This document shows positions 1 to 8,523 of a stretch of 64,000 nucleotides of DNA, one piece after another. This stretch comes from Ruminococcaceae bacterium UBA3753 (GTDB lineage Bacteria; Bacillota; Clostridia; Oscillospirales; Acutalibacteraceae), in the NCBI GenBank assembly GCA_002372375.1, contig DFGJ01000037.1, positions 7,730-71,729 of the forward strand, given 5' to 3'. The translations under genes and the position numbers were made by a program. The first letter of the stretch is position 1. Each line of letters begins with the position of its first letter. The notes beneath the pieces are model-generated. The model was not told where the DNA came from. It saw nothing but the letters and a program-made list of their open reading frames with translations, and made no database searches.

Positions 1-570
1 AATAACACTCAACAGCTTTTGACAATTGAAATTAAAAACAATTAGAAAATTAAGGAAAAATAAAATGGGGACTCAAAAATTTGAAAAAATGATATAAAAG
101 ATTAAAAATCACAATTAAAAAAGTTGTTTAGTGGGAAAATATTTATAAGGACCCAAGGTTGTAAAAGATGTATAAAGTAGAAAAGAATAAATCTCACCTG
201 TTGACATAACAGAGTAGGAAAGCACTCACATGCGAACAGTAAACGCCATTGTCACTCCACAAACGATGGCGCATGTCATACTTATTTTTATGTCAAGTTC
301 TTCTATTTATATTTCTGCCAATTACAGCGAATCGTTAAATTTTAATATCAAATTTCAACAGCATTACGTTACCAAGCCAGTCCGAACTCTAAAGCTATAG
401 TCTAAATTCAAACATGCTAGTCTACAAAAAATCGGTAACTGAGTTTAAGCACATCAAGACATTTTTTCAAACCATTCAGATGAGAAAAAGGGCAAAAATA
501 GCAAGTAGAAATTCTAAATAAAGTTTTCTAGATTAACCATAGAAACAAACAAAAAGTATAACCATTGTTT
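1..570. other. No gene recognised (left edge)
   Basis: AT-rich sequence without a convincing ORF. A short GC-richer inverted repeat lies at about 249-272 (CGCCAT and ATGGCG arms), too far from any gene to assign. Confidence 0.5.
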
Positions 571-1338
571 CTATAAATTAAAATACATCTTCTTTTTAAT
601 AAATTTAATACAATTTTTGCAAAGCTTTAAAACCTCTTTTTCGATGTTTCCAGCAAATTTGTTTACATCAAATTTTTTATTGCTTATGAAATGGCAAAGC
701 AAAGCACTAGCACTAACAAGATTAGCAGCCTGCTCTTTTAAGGTATTCGAGGCCACATCAAATCCGTAGCATTCGTATGTCTTTATAAAAAGGTTTTCAG
801 GTAAATCAATATAAATTTTCTTTTTATCATAATAAAAATTTCCAACTATATGAACTACCTCTTTTTCTAGTGCTTGCACTATTTTTTTTAATATTTCGTT
901 TGACTCTAAAATATCAGTAAACGTTAATACCGAACTTATTTTAAAGTTTTTAATTAAATCATCAGAATAAATGTACTCTCTTTTCTTATTAAGAAAATAA
1001 TATTCAAGTATCCCACACCTTTTTAGATATTTTAAATATCCGCACGTCGGCGTCTTAAAAATATTTCTTAAAAATTTAGTAATTTTTCTGTCTTGAAATT
1101 CGTGTAAATAGGCACCTATGCAAAACCATTTTTCTTCTTCCGTATAAGCGAATTGAAACATTTTCCTTATAAATGCTTTAGAATCAGAATGAATTTTAGC
1201 TTTCCTATCTAAAACAAATCTACCCACATCTGCATAAACTAGTCCGGAATAGAAGTATCGCCTTTCAGAAGACGACACTTTAAAATTGCCAAGTTCTAAC
1301 GAGATTTTGCCTAAATTGTAATGTGTATTACCTAACAT
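571..1338 (-). CDS. Lipase-like protein, possible Zn-dependent phospholipase C relative (paralogue of the gene at 15.2 kb)
   Basis: A 255-aa protein of unproven function. It aligns by eye with the protein at 15216-16079: both have an N-terminal HY motif followed by G, a (L/Y)ADxGR motif about 35 residues later, a (T)EEEKW(F) segment, then a helix with an H and an acidic residue (GAYLHEFQD here, GLKAHFLVD in the paralogue). This spacing of His and Asp resembles the zinc-dependent phospholipase C / S1-P1 fold, but the similarity is remote. The C-terminal half is Lys-rich. Unlike its paralogue it has no signal peptide and starts directly at the HY motif, so it may be a truncated copy. The start ATG at 1338 has a weak GGTGA ribosome site. 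It stands alone with long gaps on both sides. Confidence 0.6.
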   Translation of the reverse strand: MLGNTHYNLGKISLELGNFKVSSSERRYFYSGLVYADVGRFVLDRKAKIHSDSKAFIRKMFQFAYTEEEKWFCIGAYLHEFQDRKITKFLRNIFKTPTCGYLKYLKRCGILEYYFLNKKREYIYSDDLIKNFKISSVLTFTDILESNEILKKIVQALEKEVVHIVGNFYYDKKKIYIDLPENLFIKTYECYGFDVASNTLKEQAANLVSASALLCHFISNKKFDVNKFAGNIEKEVLKLCKNCIKFIKKKMYFNL

Positions 1339-1761
1339 TAAAAATTTTCACCAAAATATTTCTATAAGGTCACCAAATCAGCCTACGAAAAAGCAGTTTC
1401 AAAAATTAATCAACAAAAACATAACTAAAGCCCATACAAAACAGTATAGAGTATTTACTTTACTGGTTCACCAGTTTATTAACATTATATCCGAACGTTA
1501 GCGTTTTACAGCACACGTACATTCAAATTTTTAAAAACTGATAGTGCACAATAATACATTGCAATGTACAAATCATAAATGTAAAAACTTACATTTAAAG
1601 ATTTTTGTTACCGATTTACATAAGCACCTTAAGTATAAGCTACTATCAGCCCTTTTTCTAAAGGATCATACCTCAAGATATCAATCATTTTCCCGCTTTA
1701 ATTATAATTACCTTCACGCACAATAAAAACACTGGCAGCTCAATGCTTTTTATTGTAGGAA
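1339..1761. other. Intergenic, no gene supported
   Basis: A 60-codon ORF on the plus strand (1544-1726) has no ribosome site and no recognisable composition; I treat it as chance. Confidence 0.5.
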
Positions 1762-2068
1762 ACTCTACATTTTACGTCTTACAAATATCTGAACTTTCGG
1801 AGGAGGGTTCTTCTTCATTAGCTTTTTCAGCAGTAGGCACATTATCTGAGCTTCCATCAAAAGAAAATTTATTAGAAGTGACTTCTTAAGGAATTGCAAC
1901 CGTATTAATTTTTGAACCTACATTTTGCGTCTCATAAAATATCTGAATTTTCTGAGGTGGGTTCTTGTTCATTAGCTGTTCCAGCAGTAGACACATTACC
2001 TAAGCTTTCATTAAAAGAAGACACATCAGGAGCACTCTCTTCAGAAATTGCTGTCGTATTAATATTAT
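1762..2068. repeat. Degenerate tandem duplication of the transporter 3' end
   Basis: Bases about 1764-1915 repeat, at roughly three-quarters identity by eye, the adjacent stretch about 1916-2068 that encodes the Ser/Glu-rich C-terminal tail of the transporter. Read on the minus strand, the outer copy still spells a related tail but is interrupted by an in-frame TAA. The period is about 152 bp. It lies immediately downstream of the transporter stop codon. Confidence 0.65.
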
Positions 2069-3479
2069 TTCTGCCACCCACAATTGCTTCACTTCCAACT
2101 GGAAATGCCGTACCAGATATCGCATCCATTATTTTTTTCATAAACTCACCGTTAAGCTTATACTTCGTTTTATATATAACATATGCCAACAGCATGCCAA
2201 GAGCTGGAACTATGCACATGAGGGCACGAATAGCATTTTTGGTCCCTAAGGTCTGTACTGTATTTGGGATATATCCAGTAAGCCCCAACGCGAATCCAAT
2301 CGACAATGAAGTTAGTGCAGAAGTAAATTTTTTACTCAAAGCCTGCAGGGAAAATACAATTCCTTCATTTCTTGTACCAAGCTTATGTTCACCGTAATCA
2401 ACCACATCAGCTAAACAAACTGTCGTACATCCGCGCTCTAGACCGGTCCCAGCTTGTACTATAGCACCAGATATTGCAGTTAATATAAAATTATTAGGGC
2501 AAACGAAACTTACGGCAAGAAGCATAATTAAACCAAATGCAGGCAAGACACATGAAAGAAAAAACACTTTTTTACGGGACATCTTTTTAGATATCTTTGG
2601 AAAAACCAAAAGCCCAAAAATTTCAGCAAAACATGCGCTTATCATAAAGGCCGACAGCATATTTTTGTTGCAACAGACATATGCAAAATAGTAAGTGGAG
2701 ACACTTCTTATGAACTGTATACCAACATTATAAAGTAAAATCAAAGCGATAGTCCAACGCAACTGGTCATTTTGCTTTATAACATTCATAACGTCCTTAA
2801 AATTCATCTTTTTGGCTGTTTTGGCTGTAGTCTGCACTCTTGGAAGCGTAAATGTGCAAATAGAAAAAGTTACTAAAAAAACAAGACAAATTATAGTCGC
2901 AAAATTATGATACCCCTGGTAACCCCCACCAAAAAATCTAATTATCTGAAAACCCAGGCCATTAATTATCAATGATTTACTTACACTTGCGAAAACTGCC
3001 GGTAAAACGGAGATTTTATTTCTTTCTTTCGGATCAGAAGTAAGGTTAGGTATTAACGACCAATATGGCACATCCATAACTGTATAACACATACCCCAAA
3101 GCGTATACAAAATAGTCGCAAAAACACAAAGAGACAAACCGTTTAAATGAAAGTCCGTAAACATAACATAAAAAATTATAATATTAAGTGGAATCGCGAG
3201 AGCTAGCCATGGAACAAATTTGCCATACTTGCTCCGAGTATTATCGACAATCACACCCATTAATAAATCATTAAATGCATCCCAAAGTCTCGCAACAAAA
3301 AACATCGATCCTACGAAAACGGGCGAAATCTTTAAAACGTCTGTAAAATATATCATCAAAAATATCGAGGCCATACCATACATCAAGTCTTTACCGAACG
3401 CACCCAAAGAAAAGGCATACTTCACTTTGTTTGGTATTTTCTCTTTGTAAACAACACTTCTAACTTTTTGATCGCTCAC
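1932..3479 (-). CDS. GPH-family (MelB-like) sugar:cation symporter, MFS superfamily
   Basis: An integral membrane transporter of about 515 aa, expected to import a glycoside or sugar with Na+ or H+. About twelve hydrophobic segments are visible. The N-terminus shows the glycoside-pentoside-hexuronide pattern: a basic KEKIPNKVKYAF start, GAFGKDLMYG, then FVARLWDAFNDLLMGVIVD with the conserved Asp pair, and a KYGKFVPW loop. A second conserved block is GTGLERGCTTVCLADVVDYG. The last 45 residues are a hydrophilic Ser/Glu/Asn tail unusual for the family. I chose GTG at 3479 because AGGAG sits 7 bases upstream and the family motif follows directly; an ATG at 3530 has no ribosome site. Substrate cannot be told from sequence. 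Confidence 0.88.
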   Translation of the reverse strand: MSDQKVRSVVYKEKIPNKVKYAFSLGAFGKDLMYGMASIFLMIYFTDVLKISPVFVGSMFFVARLWDAFNDLLMGVIVDNTRSKYGKFVPWLALAIPLNIIIFYVMFTDFHLNGLSLCVFATILYTLWGMCYTVMDVPYWSLIPNLTSDPKERNKISVLPAVFASVSKSLIINGLGFQIIRFFGGGYQGYHNFATIICLVFLVTFSICTFTLPRVQTTAKTAKKMNFKDVMNVIKQNDQLRWTIALILLYNVGIQFIRSVSTYYFAYVCCNKNMLSAFMISACFAEIFGLLVFPKISKKMSRKKVFFLSCVLPAFGLIMLLAVSFVCPNNFILTAISGAIVQAGTGLERGCTTVCLADVVDYGEHKLGTRNEGIVFSLQALSKKFTSALTSLSIGFALGLTGYIPNTVQTLGTKNAIRALMCIVPALGMLLAYVIYKTKYKLNGEFMKKIMDAISGTAFPVGSEAIVGGRNNINTTAISEESAPDVSSFNESLGNVSTAGTANEQEPTSENSDIL

Positions 3480-4045
3480 GCTAAAACTCCTAACTCCAAA
3501 AAATAGTGCTTGCACAGCTTGCCTTTTCATACAAGGTATGTCTAAAGTGTACGTTTGTTACTAATTCAAAATGATAAAAGCATTAGCAGATACCACTGTT
3601 CTAGAGGCTTAATCTAAAGGCATAAAAATAATTAGCACAAATTTTTATATTTATCAATAAAAAGTATTGGAAATCTTCTGGCGTAGAAAACATCAAAATT
3701 AAACCGACGATCTTTGTAAAATGAAGACTTGTGACAAGAAAATTTGCTCCTTTCTCGACTGGCTTAAACTTTGCTTCAAAATGAAACTTGCACAAAAATT
3801 AAAATTGTATAAATAAAAAAACAAAAATAAAACCCATATTAATTTGATTAACTCGCAAAAATCAAGTAAAATAAAGAACAAGGAGCACAACACACCGTGG
3901 TATCTCTGAGTGCACGAGATGCAAATAATTTATAAGTTTCAACAGACTAGCTAGACCGGAACACTTGCAATCACGAAAATTAAGCGCAGCCCTACCGACG
4001 ACTGGCACGACTAGCTTCGACACACTTTGAGGCAACACGTGGCTA
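3480..4045. other. Intergenic, no gene supported
   Basis: Only two overlapping 64-codon minus-strand ORFs of low-complexity hydrophobic composition are present, without ribosome sites. I see no terminator or RNA motif. Confidence 0.5.
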
Positions 4046-5272
4046 TTACTTAATCAAAAAAGACTTTAGCGTATCTATTTCGCTATCCTTCATTCCATAC
4101 TCCACTAAGTATTTCCTCGCCATATTTGACCTAGCCTCACTCGAGGTCTCAGAACAATTCCCACCTGAGGCCTCCTTTATAAGCTTAAGAAAACCATTGA
4201 ACGCTTCTACCTCACTACTTTCAGTATTGTACCATAAATCGTACCAATATCCTCGGCTAAAAAAGCTTCTTTTATAACAGGCCTTTCCCTTTGCGCAATT
4301 CTTATAATAATTGTTGTAGCTCGACACAAAATCTCTTTTTAGCTCTTCTATCTCCTTCCCCATTAGAAGACCCAAAATAGCTGAAAAATATCCAGTACGA
4401 GTTCGACCTTCTGTGCAATGAATATAAACAGGTTTATCAGTACCGTGAGTCCTCCAGTAATTCAAGATGCCTTTAAGCCCAGCAACTATACTTCCACCAC
4501 ATTTTTTAGGTTTAGAAATTCCTCGCATAGATATATTCATACTATAATTTCCATTATTATTATGGAATTTACTAAAGTAGTCTGAATTATTAAAAATTAC
4601 AGTATAATCAAATGGGGTGTTTCCCTTATCGTCGCTCTCAAGATTTATCTCAAAGCCTATATTTCTAGACTGTGCGATTGCCGAAACGCAGGAAGCCCTG
4701 CCGTTCTCTTTTTGATAAGGGGACGCACCAAAATATATCAACCCCTCCTTGCAGCCATTGCATTTGAATGGTCTAAAATTCGCAAAAGTTTCAGGGTCAT
4801 CGTAATCGCTGTAATTTCCAGAGTAACCGTATTTCTTTAAAAAATTTGTACTATAAGCCACACTACCATTAATACAAGCGTTTATTATGTCTTGCTGAGT
4901 AACTGATGGTTTCTCACCAAATCCGTTTCCGTTATTATTATTTTCATTATTACTAAATCTAGTCTCATCCATTTTACCTTCCCCTGCTCGTCCAACCATT
5001 GAAGAAACCTTAAAAACCCCGAAAAGTGATGCGCATGCCCCAATAAATCCAAAAATTTTTCCTTTGATAGAAAATTGTGCATTCGAATTAGACGTAAGCT
5101 CCACTTTCTTTTTTTCAACCTTTTTCTTGTCGCTTGGATTCGCATCTTCTTTCGTCCCTAGATTTTTAATATTCTCTATAAGTTCGCCATTTGAAGCACT
5201 AGAATACGCCGCAAATGGTAAAGACACTAAAAGTAGCGATGCGAATACGCCAGAAACATTTCTTTTTTTCAT
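4046..5272 (-). CDS. Secreted protein-tyrosine-phosphatase-like protein, copy 1
   Basis: A 408-aa exported phosphatase of the CX5R class, expected to hydrolyse phosphotyrosine or a related phosphoester outside the cell. Residues 1-27 form a signal peptide (KKR start, hydrophobic core, AYSSAS). A Lys/Glu-rich spacer and a second hydrophobic stretch follow (about 72-90, IFGFIGACASLFGVF). The catalytic domain spans about 150-370: a SPYQKENGRASCVS segment, INLESDD, and the P-loop HCTEGRTRTG near residue 282, then SSYNNYY. The same order occurs in clostridial tyrosine-protein phosphatases with HCTEGKDRTG loops. A conserved C-terminal helix (GMKDSEIDTLKSF) is shared by all three paralogues here. 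A strong promoter and a GGAGG ribosome site precede the ATG. Phosphatase activity is likely; the target is unknown. Confidence 0.82.
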   Translation of the reverse strand: MKKRNVSGVFASLLLVSLPFAAYSSASNGELIENIKNLGTKEDANPSDKKKVEKKKVELTSNSNAQFSIKGKIFGFIGACASLFGVFKVSSMVGRAGEGKMDETRFSNNENNNNGNGFGEKPSVTQQDIINACINGSVAYSTNFLKKYGYSGNYSDYDDPETFANFRPFKCNGCKEGLIYFGASPYQKENGRASCVSAIAQSRNIGFEINLESDDKGNTPFDYTVIFNNSDYFSKFHNNNGNYSMNISMRGISKPKKCGGSIVAGLKGILNYWRTHGTDKPVYIHCTEGRTRTGYFSAILGLLMGKEIEELKRDFVSSYNNYYKNCAKGKACYKRSFFSRGYWYDLWYNTESSEVEAFNGFLKLIKEASGGNCSETSSEARSNMARKYLVEYGMKDSEIDTLKSFLIK

Positions 5273-5302
5273 AAAAACAAACCTCCTAGCCTATCCGCGA
5301 CA

Positions 5303-5331
5303 ATTATACAATATTTGATCCATTTTTGCAA
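5303..5331 (-). promoter_or_regulatory. Sigma-A promoter of phosphatase copy 1
   Basis: On the minus strand the -35 is TTGCAA (5326-5331), then a 17-base spacer and the -10 TATAAT (5303-5308), about 30 bases before the ATG. Confidence 0.7.
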
Positions 5332-5631
5332 TATATTTACCTACAAAATATATAAACTTACACTAGCATTTCACAAAGCAAAGTTTTAGTCTCTACAAAA
5401 AATAGTTACGTCATATATCATCTCGAACTTCTGCGACGTACACTCCTTTAACAAAGCTCTGAATGCAGTGCTATTTGAAAAATAGGATTAAGAAAAGCAC
5501 ATTATTATGCCGACTCTATTATCCAAGATCATTTCGACATCCATCGAACGAAAAGGACAACACTACAAAACAAAGTCAGGCCAAGCATTGTAAAAACTGC
5601 CACATTTTTGCATATCAATGAAAAATACTCT
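5332..5631. other. Intergenic between phosphatase copies 1 and 2
   Basis: 300 bases with no ORF or clear hairpin. Copies 1 and 2 therefore appear to be separate transcription units. Confidence 0.45.
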
Positions 5632-6783
5632 TTAATTATTAATAAATGAAACTAGCGTATTTATTTTTGAGGCTTCCATTCCGTTTTTTATTAAATAATT
5701 CCTTGTTATTTTAATTCTTTTATCTACATTTTCAGCTTTGCTTAAAGCATTTTCTTTTTTTTCGGCCTTTTCCCCGACAGATTTCAAAAATTTCTCAAAA
5801 GCACCTACATCTCGCTCCTCAGACCTTGCAACTTTTTTCCCAAAGTAATTATTTGCACTCATTAGAAATTTTTCTTTAGTATAATCTATGTTCGCACCTG
5901 CTAACAAGTAAAGTATACTTAAAAGATCGCCTGTTCTAAATCTTCCTTCTGTGCAGTGGACATATACCGGGAGCCGCTGGCCATTAGTCTGCCAATATTC
6001 AAGTATTCCTAAAAGTGCTTGAACTATGCTTTTACCATAATTGTCGTCTTTGCGATCACAAGGCATGGCAATTGCAATGTACTTACCATTTTTACGTAGG
6101 GTTAGGAAGTGATCATATCCATTACGTCCCTCCTTCTCTATATCTTCAAAATTCACATGTTTGTTACCACTACAATCTTTACCTTCTTTATCGCACTCAA
6201 GGTTTACTTCATATCCGACATTTAATTCTTTTGCAATTTCACTTACGGCTAGCGCCCTTCCATTGTTCTTATACCACGGCGAAGCACCAGCAAAAATTAT
6301 ATTTTTTTTGCAGCTGCGGCAGTCGAAGCTTCTGATATTTGCGAACTGCACAGGACTTTCGTAAAATTTAAAATTCACAGGATAACCTTTTTCCGACGAA
6401 TAGTAATCTGCCAAATAATAATTTGCAAAACTACTCGAACTTTTGCAGGCTTCTTTTACGTTTTTAAGAGCATTAATTTTTACTAAAAGATCATTTTTAA
6501 TTTCAGACTTTTCAATTTTAGCTATTGGTTTAATGCAATTGAAAATCATAAGAGCAAACGCAACAGCTACAACCCACTTTAAAATTTTTTCTTTAATTTC
6601 CAAACTGGACATGTCATTGGTAATACCAAGAGTAGAATTGTTTTTAAAAGTTTCCTTTGAAGACACATTCGAGCTATTAGTCTGATCTGTTTTCGTATTT
6701 TCAGCGAAAGCACAAAACGATGAGCTAAAAATCCACAAAACACTCGCCGATAAAAATAAAAGACTTTTTGATCTTTTAAACAT
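5632..6783 (-). CDS. Secreted protein-tyrosine-phosphatase-like protein, copy 2
   Basis: A 383-aa paralogue of the gene at 4046-5272 with the same architecture. It has a signal peptide (residues 1-28, ending SSFCAFA), a Ser/Thr/Asn spacer, a hydrophobic segment at about 68-87 (ILKWVVAVAFALMIFNCI), then the catalytic domain with GASPWYKNNGRALAVSEIA, NLECDKEG and the P-loop HCTEGRFRTG near residue 277. The loop AIAMPCDRKDD before it may carry the general acid. It ends with the shared helix GMEASKINTLVSFI. It is closer to copy 3 than to copy 1 (both have GRFRTGDLLSILYLLAG). The start is supported by AGGAGG 12 bases upstream and its own promoter. Confidence 0.82.
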   Translation of the reverse strand: MFKRSKSLLFLSASVLWIFSSSFCAFAENTKTDQTNSSNVSSKETFKNNSTLGITNDMSSLEIKEKILKWVVAVAFALMIFNCIKPIAKIEKSEIKNDLLVKINALKNVKEACKSSSSFANYYLADYYSSEKGYPVNFKFYESPVQFANIRSFDCRSCKKNIIFAGASPWYKNNGRALAVSEIAKELNVGYEVNLECDKEGKDCSGNKHVNFEDIEKEGRNGYDHFLTLRKNGKYIAIAMPCDRKDDNYGKSIVQALLGILEYWQTNGQRLPVYVHCTEGRFRTGDLLSILYLLAGANIDYTKEKFLMSANNYFGKKVARSEERDVGAFEKFLKSVGEKAEKKENALSKAENVDKRIKITRNYLIKNGMEASKINTLVSFINN

Positions 6784-6822
6784 TTAGGAAAGCCTCCTGC
6801 TATTACATAAAGTTATGCTTAA

Positions 6823-6852
6823 ATTATACAGTATTTAAATTACAAATTTCAA
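6823..6852 (-). promoter_or_regulatory. Sigma-A promoter of phosphatase copy 2
   Basis: Minus strand -35 TTGAAA (6847-6852), an 18-base spacer and -10 TATAAT (6823-6828). Confidence 0.65.
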
Positions 6853-7072
6853 TATGTCTCTTTATTTAGTTTTTAATTTTGAATGAGTAATAAAAATAAA
6901 CTCTTTAAATATGATTAAATTTCTTTAAAAAAACTAAGCAGCACATATAATTCACAATATATACCCTTCAGTGGTAACTAAAAAATCTGCAATTTTTGTT
7001 TTTTGAGTTAAAACTTTAGTTTTTTACGCTGCTTATTCACTACCTTAATCTACGTAACTAAATTTCACAAAG

Positions 7073-7100
7073 ATCCGCTTTCAGGGTTATGAAAGCGGAT
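7073..7100 (-). terminator. Hairpin terminator downstream of phosphatase copy 3
   Basis: Perfect 11-bp stem, ATCCGCTTTCA pairing with TGAAAGCGGAT around a 6-base loop, 29 bases past the copy 3 stop. Its U-tract is weak (CTTTG), so termination may be inefficient. Confidence 0.55.
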
Positions 7101-7128
7101 GTCCTTATTAAGCAAACAGCTAGTACCG

Positions 7129-8336
7129 TTAATTAGTTTTTTTAATAAATGAAATCAACTCTTTTATCTCTGATTCCTTCATTCCGTTACTTATTAGATA
7201 CTTCTTCACTATATCTATTCTGTCGTTAACAGTTTCCGCGTTAAATAAAGCGCCTTCGTCGCTAACACCAAATTTACCAACAGATTTTACAAATACATCA
7301 AAAGCTCCTACATCATAGCCTTCCCTTTGTGTCGCTTCTTTCCCAAAATAATTACTAGCACTCTTTAAAAACTTTTCTCGAACGGATTCTATATCCTCTC
7401 CTGCTAACAGGTAAAGTATACTTAAAAGGTCGCCTGTTCTAAATCTTCCTTCCGTGCAGTGAATATAAATTGGTTTATTTTGACCATTTTTTCTCCAATA
7501 ATTAATCATCCCTTTAAGCGCGACCACTATGCTTTTTCCGTAATCAACGTCATCTCTTTCGCCAGGCATAGCAATTGCAATATAATCCCCATTTGCACGC
7601 AACTTCAAAAAGTGGGCATCCTTGCGTGACTTTGCTATGTTCGTAAAGTCTATATGTTTTTTGTTATAATAATTCCAGCCGTCTTTGTCACATTCAAGAT
7701 TTACTTCGTATCCAACACCAAGCTCCCTTCCAACCTCACTTGCAACAAAAGCCCTACCATTCCATTCGTACCACGGGGAAGCTCCAGCAAAAATAACATT
7801 TTCCTTGCAATTTTGACAATCAAAACCTCTAGCATTTGCAAATTGTATAGGATTTTCATAACTTTCACATTCTGTAGGATAAAGCCACCAGTTCTTAAAA
7901 TTACTGAAAACACGCGAATCTTCACAAGCCTTCTTTATGTTTTTGCGGTCCTTTATTTCCAACAAACGATCGTTTTCAATCGGAGAACTTCCTACTTCCG
8001 GCATTTTTTATCACCTGCGCGGGATGATTCACCACTTTTTATATTTCTACCAAATAAACAAAAATAGGATGCCAAACAACACAGCGTTCCTGCAAATAAA
8101 GCTTCAACTTTTTTTGAAATATTTGAAATGGAAAAACTACTTTTTCTATCTTTAACCTTACCTTTTGCAACAAATTTCGGCACAGCTGAATCAATTACGT
8201 CAGTCTGAACATCACATACGTCTTCTGCTTCTGCAAAAACCGAAGAAGAAGAAGAAGAAGAAGGAGAAGAAGAAGTACAAGTAATTAAAGCAACAAACGA
8301 AATAGCAGACAATAGCCTTCCAGAACATCTAAACAT
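7129..8336 (-). pseudogene. Secreted protein-tyrosine-phosphatase-like protein, copy 3, split by a frameshift
   Basis: Two overlapping ORFs together make the same protein as copies 1 and 2. The upstream one (8336-7992) encodes the signal peptide (MFRCSGRLLSAIS start), an acidic spacer and the second hydrophobic stretch (EALFAGTLCCLASYFCLF). The downstream one (8004-7129) encodes the whole catalytic domain with GASPWYEWNGRAFVASEV, the P-loop HCTEGRFRTGD and the C-terminal helix. The frames meet at GATAAAAAATGCC: one extra A in the A6 run would join them. This may be a decayed gene, a sequencing or assembly error, or a gene rescued by transcriptional slippage on the A-tract. The intact catalytic half and consensus promoter argue that the break is recent or bypassed. 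ATG 8336 has GGGGAGG 8 bases upstream. Confidence 0.75.
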
Positions 8337-8375
8337 AATAGAAACCTCCCCAAACTTTAGAACAACCACAGTTTA

Positions 8376-8404
8376 ATTATATAATTCTTTGCTCAAGTTG
8401 TCAA
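8376..8404 (-). promoter_or_regulatory. Consensus sigma-A promoter of phosphatase copy 3
   Basis: Minus strand TTGACA (8399-8404), a 17-base spacer and TATAAT (8376-8381): a full match to the sigma-A consensus. Confidence 0.75.
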
Positions 8405-8435
8405 CTATGTGCGCTATTAAAAATAGACATCGTTT

Positions 8436-8463
8436 TTGAAAGTAATTATTTTTTTACTATAAT
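8436..8463 (+). promoter_or_regulatory. Sigma-A promoter of mutS
   Basis: -35 TTGAAA (8436-8441), 16-base spacer, -10 TATAAT (8458-8463). It diverges from the phosphatase copy 3 promoter. Confidence 0.65.
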
Positions 8464-8523
8464 AAATCCAGCAATTTATTTTATATCCACTTTGTCAACA
8501 AAGATAAGGAGAATGTTATACCT

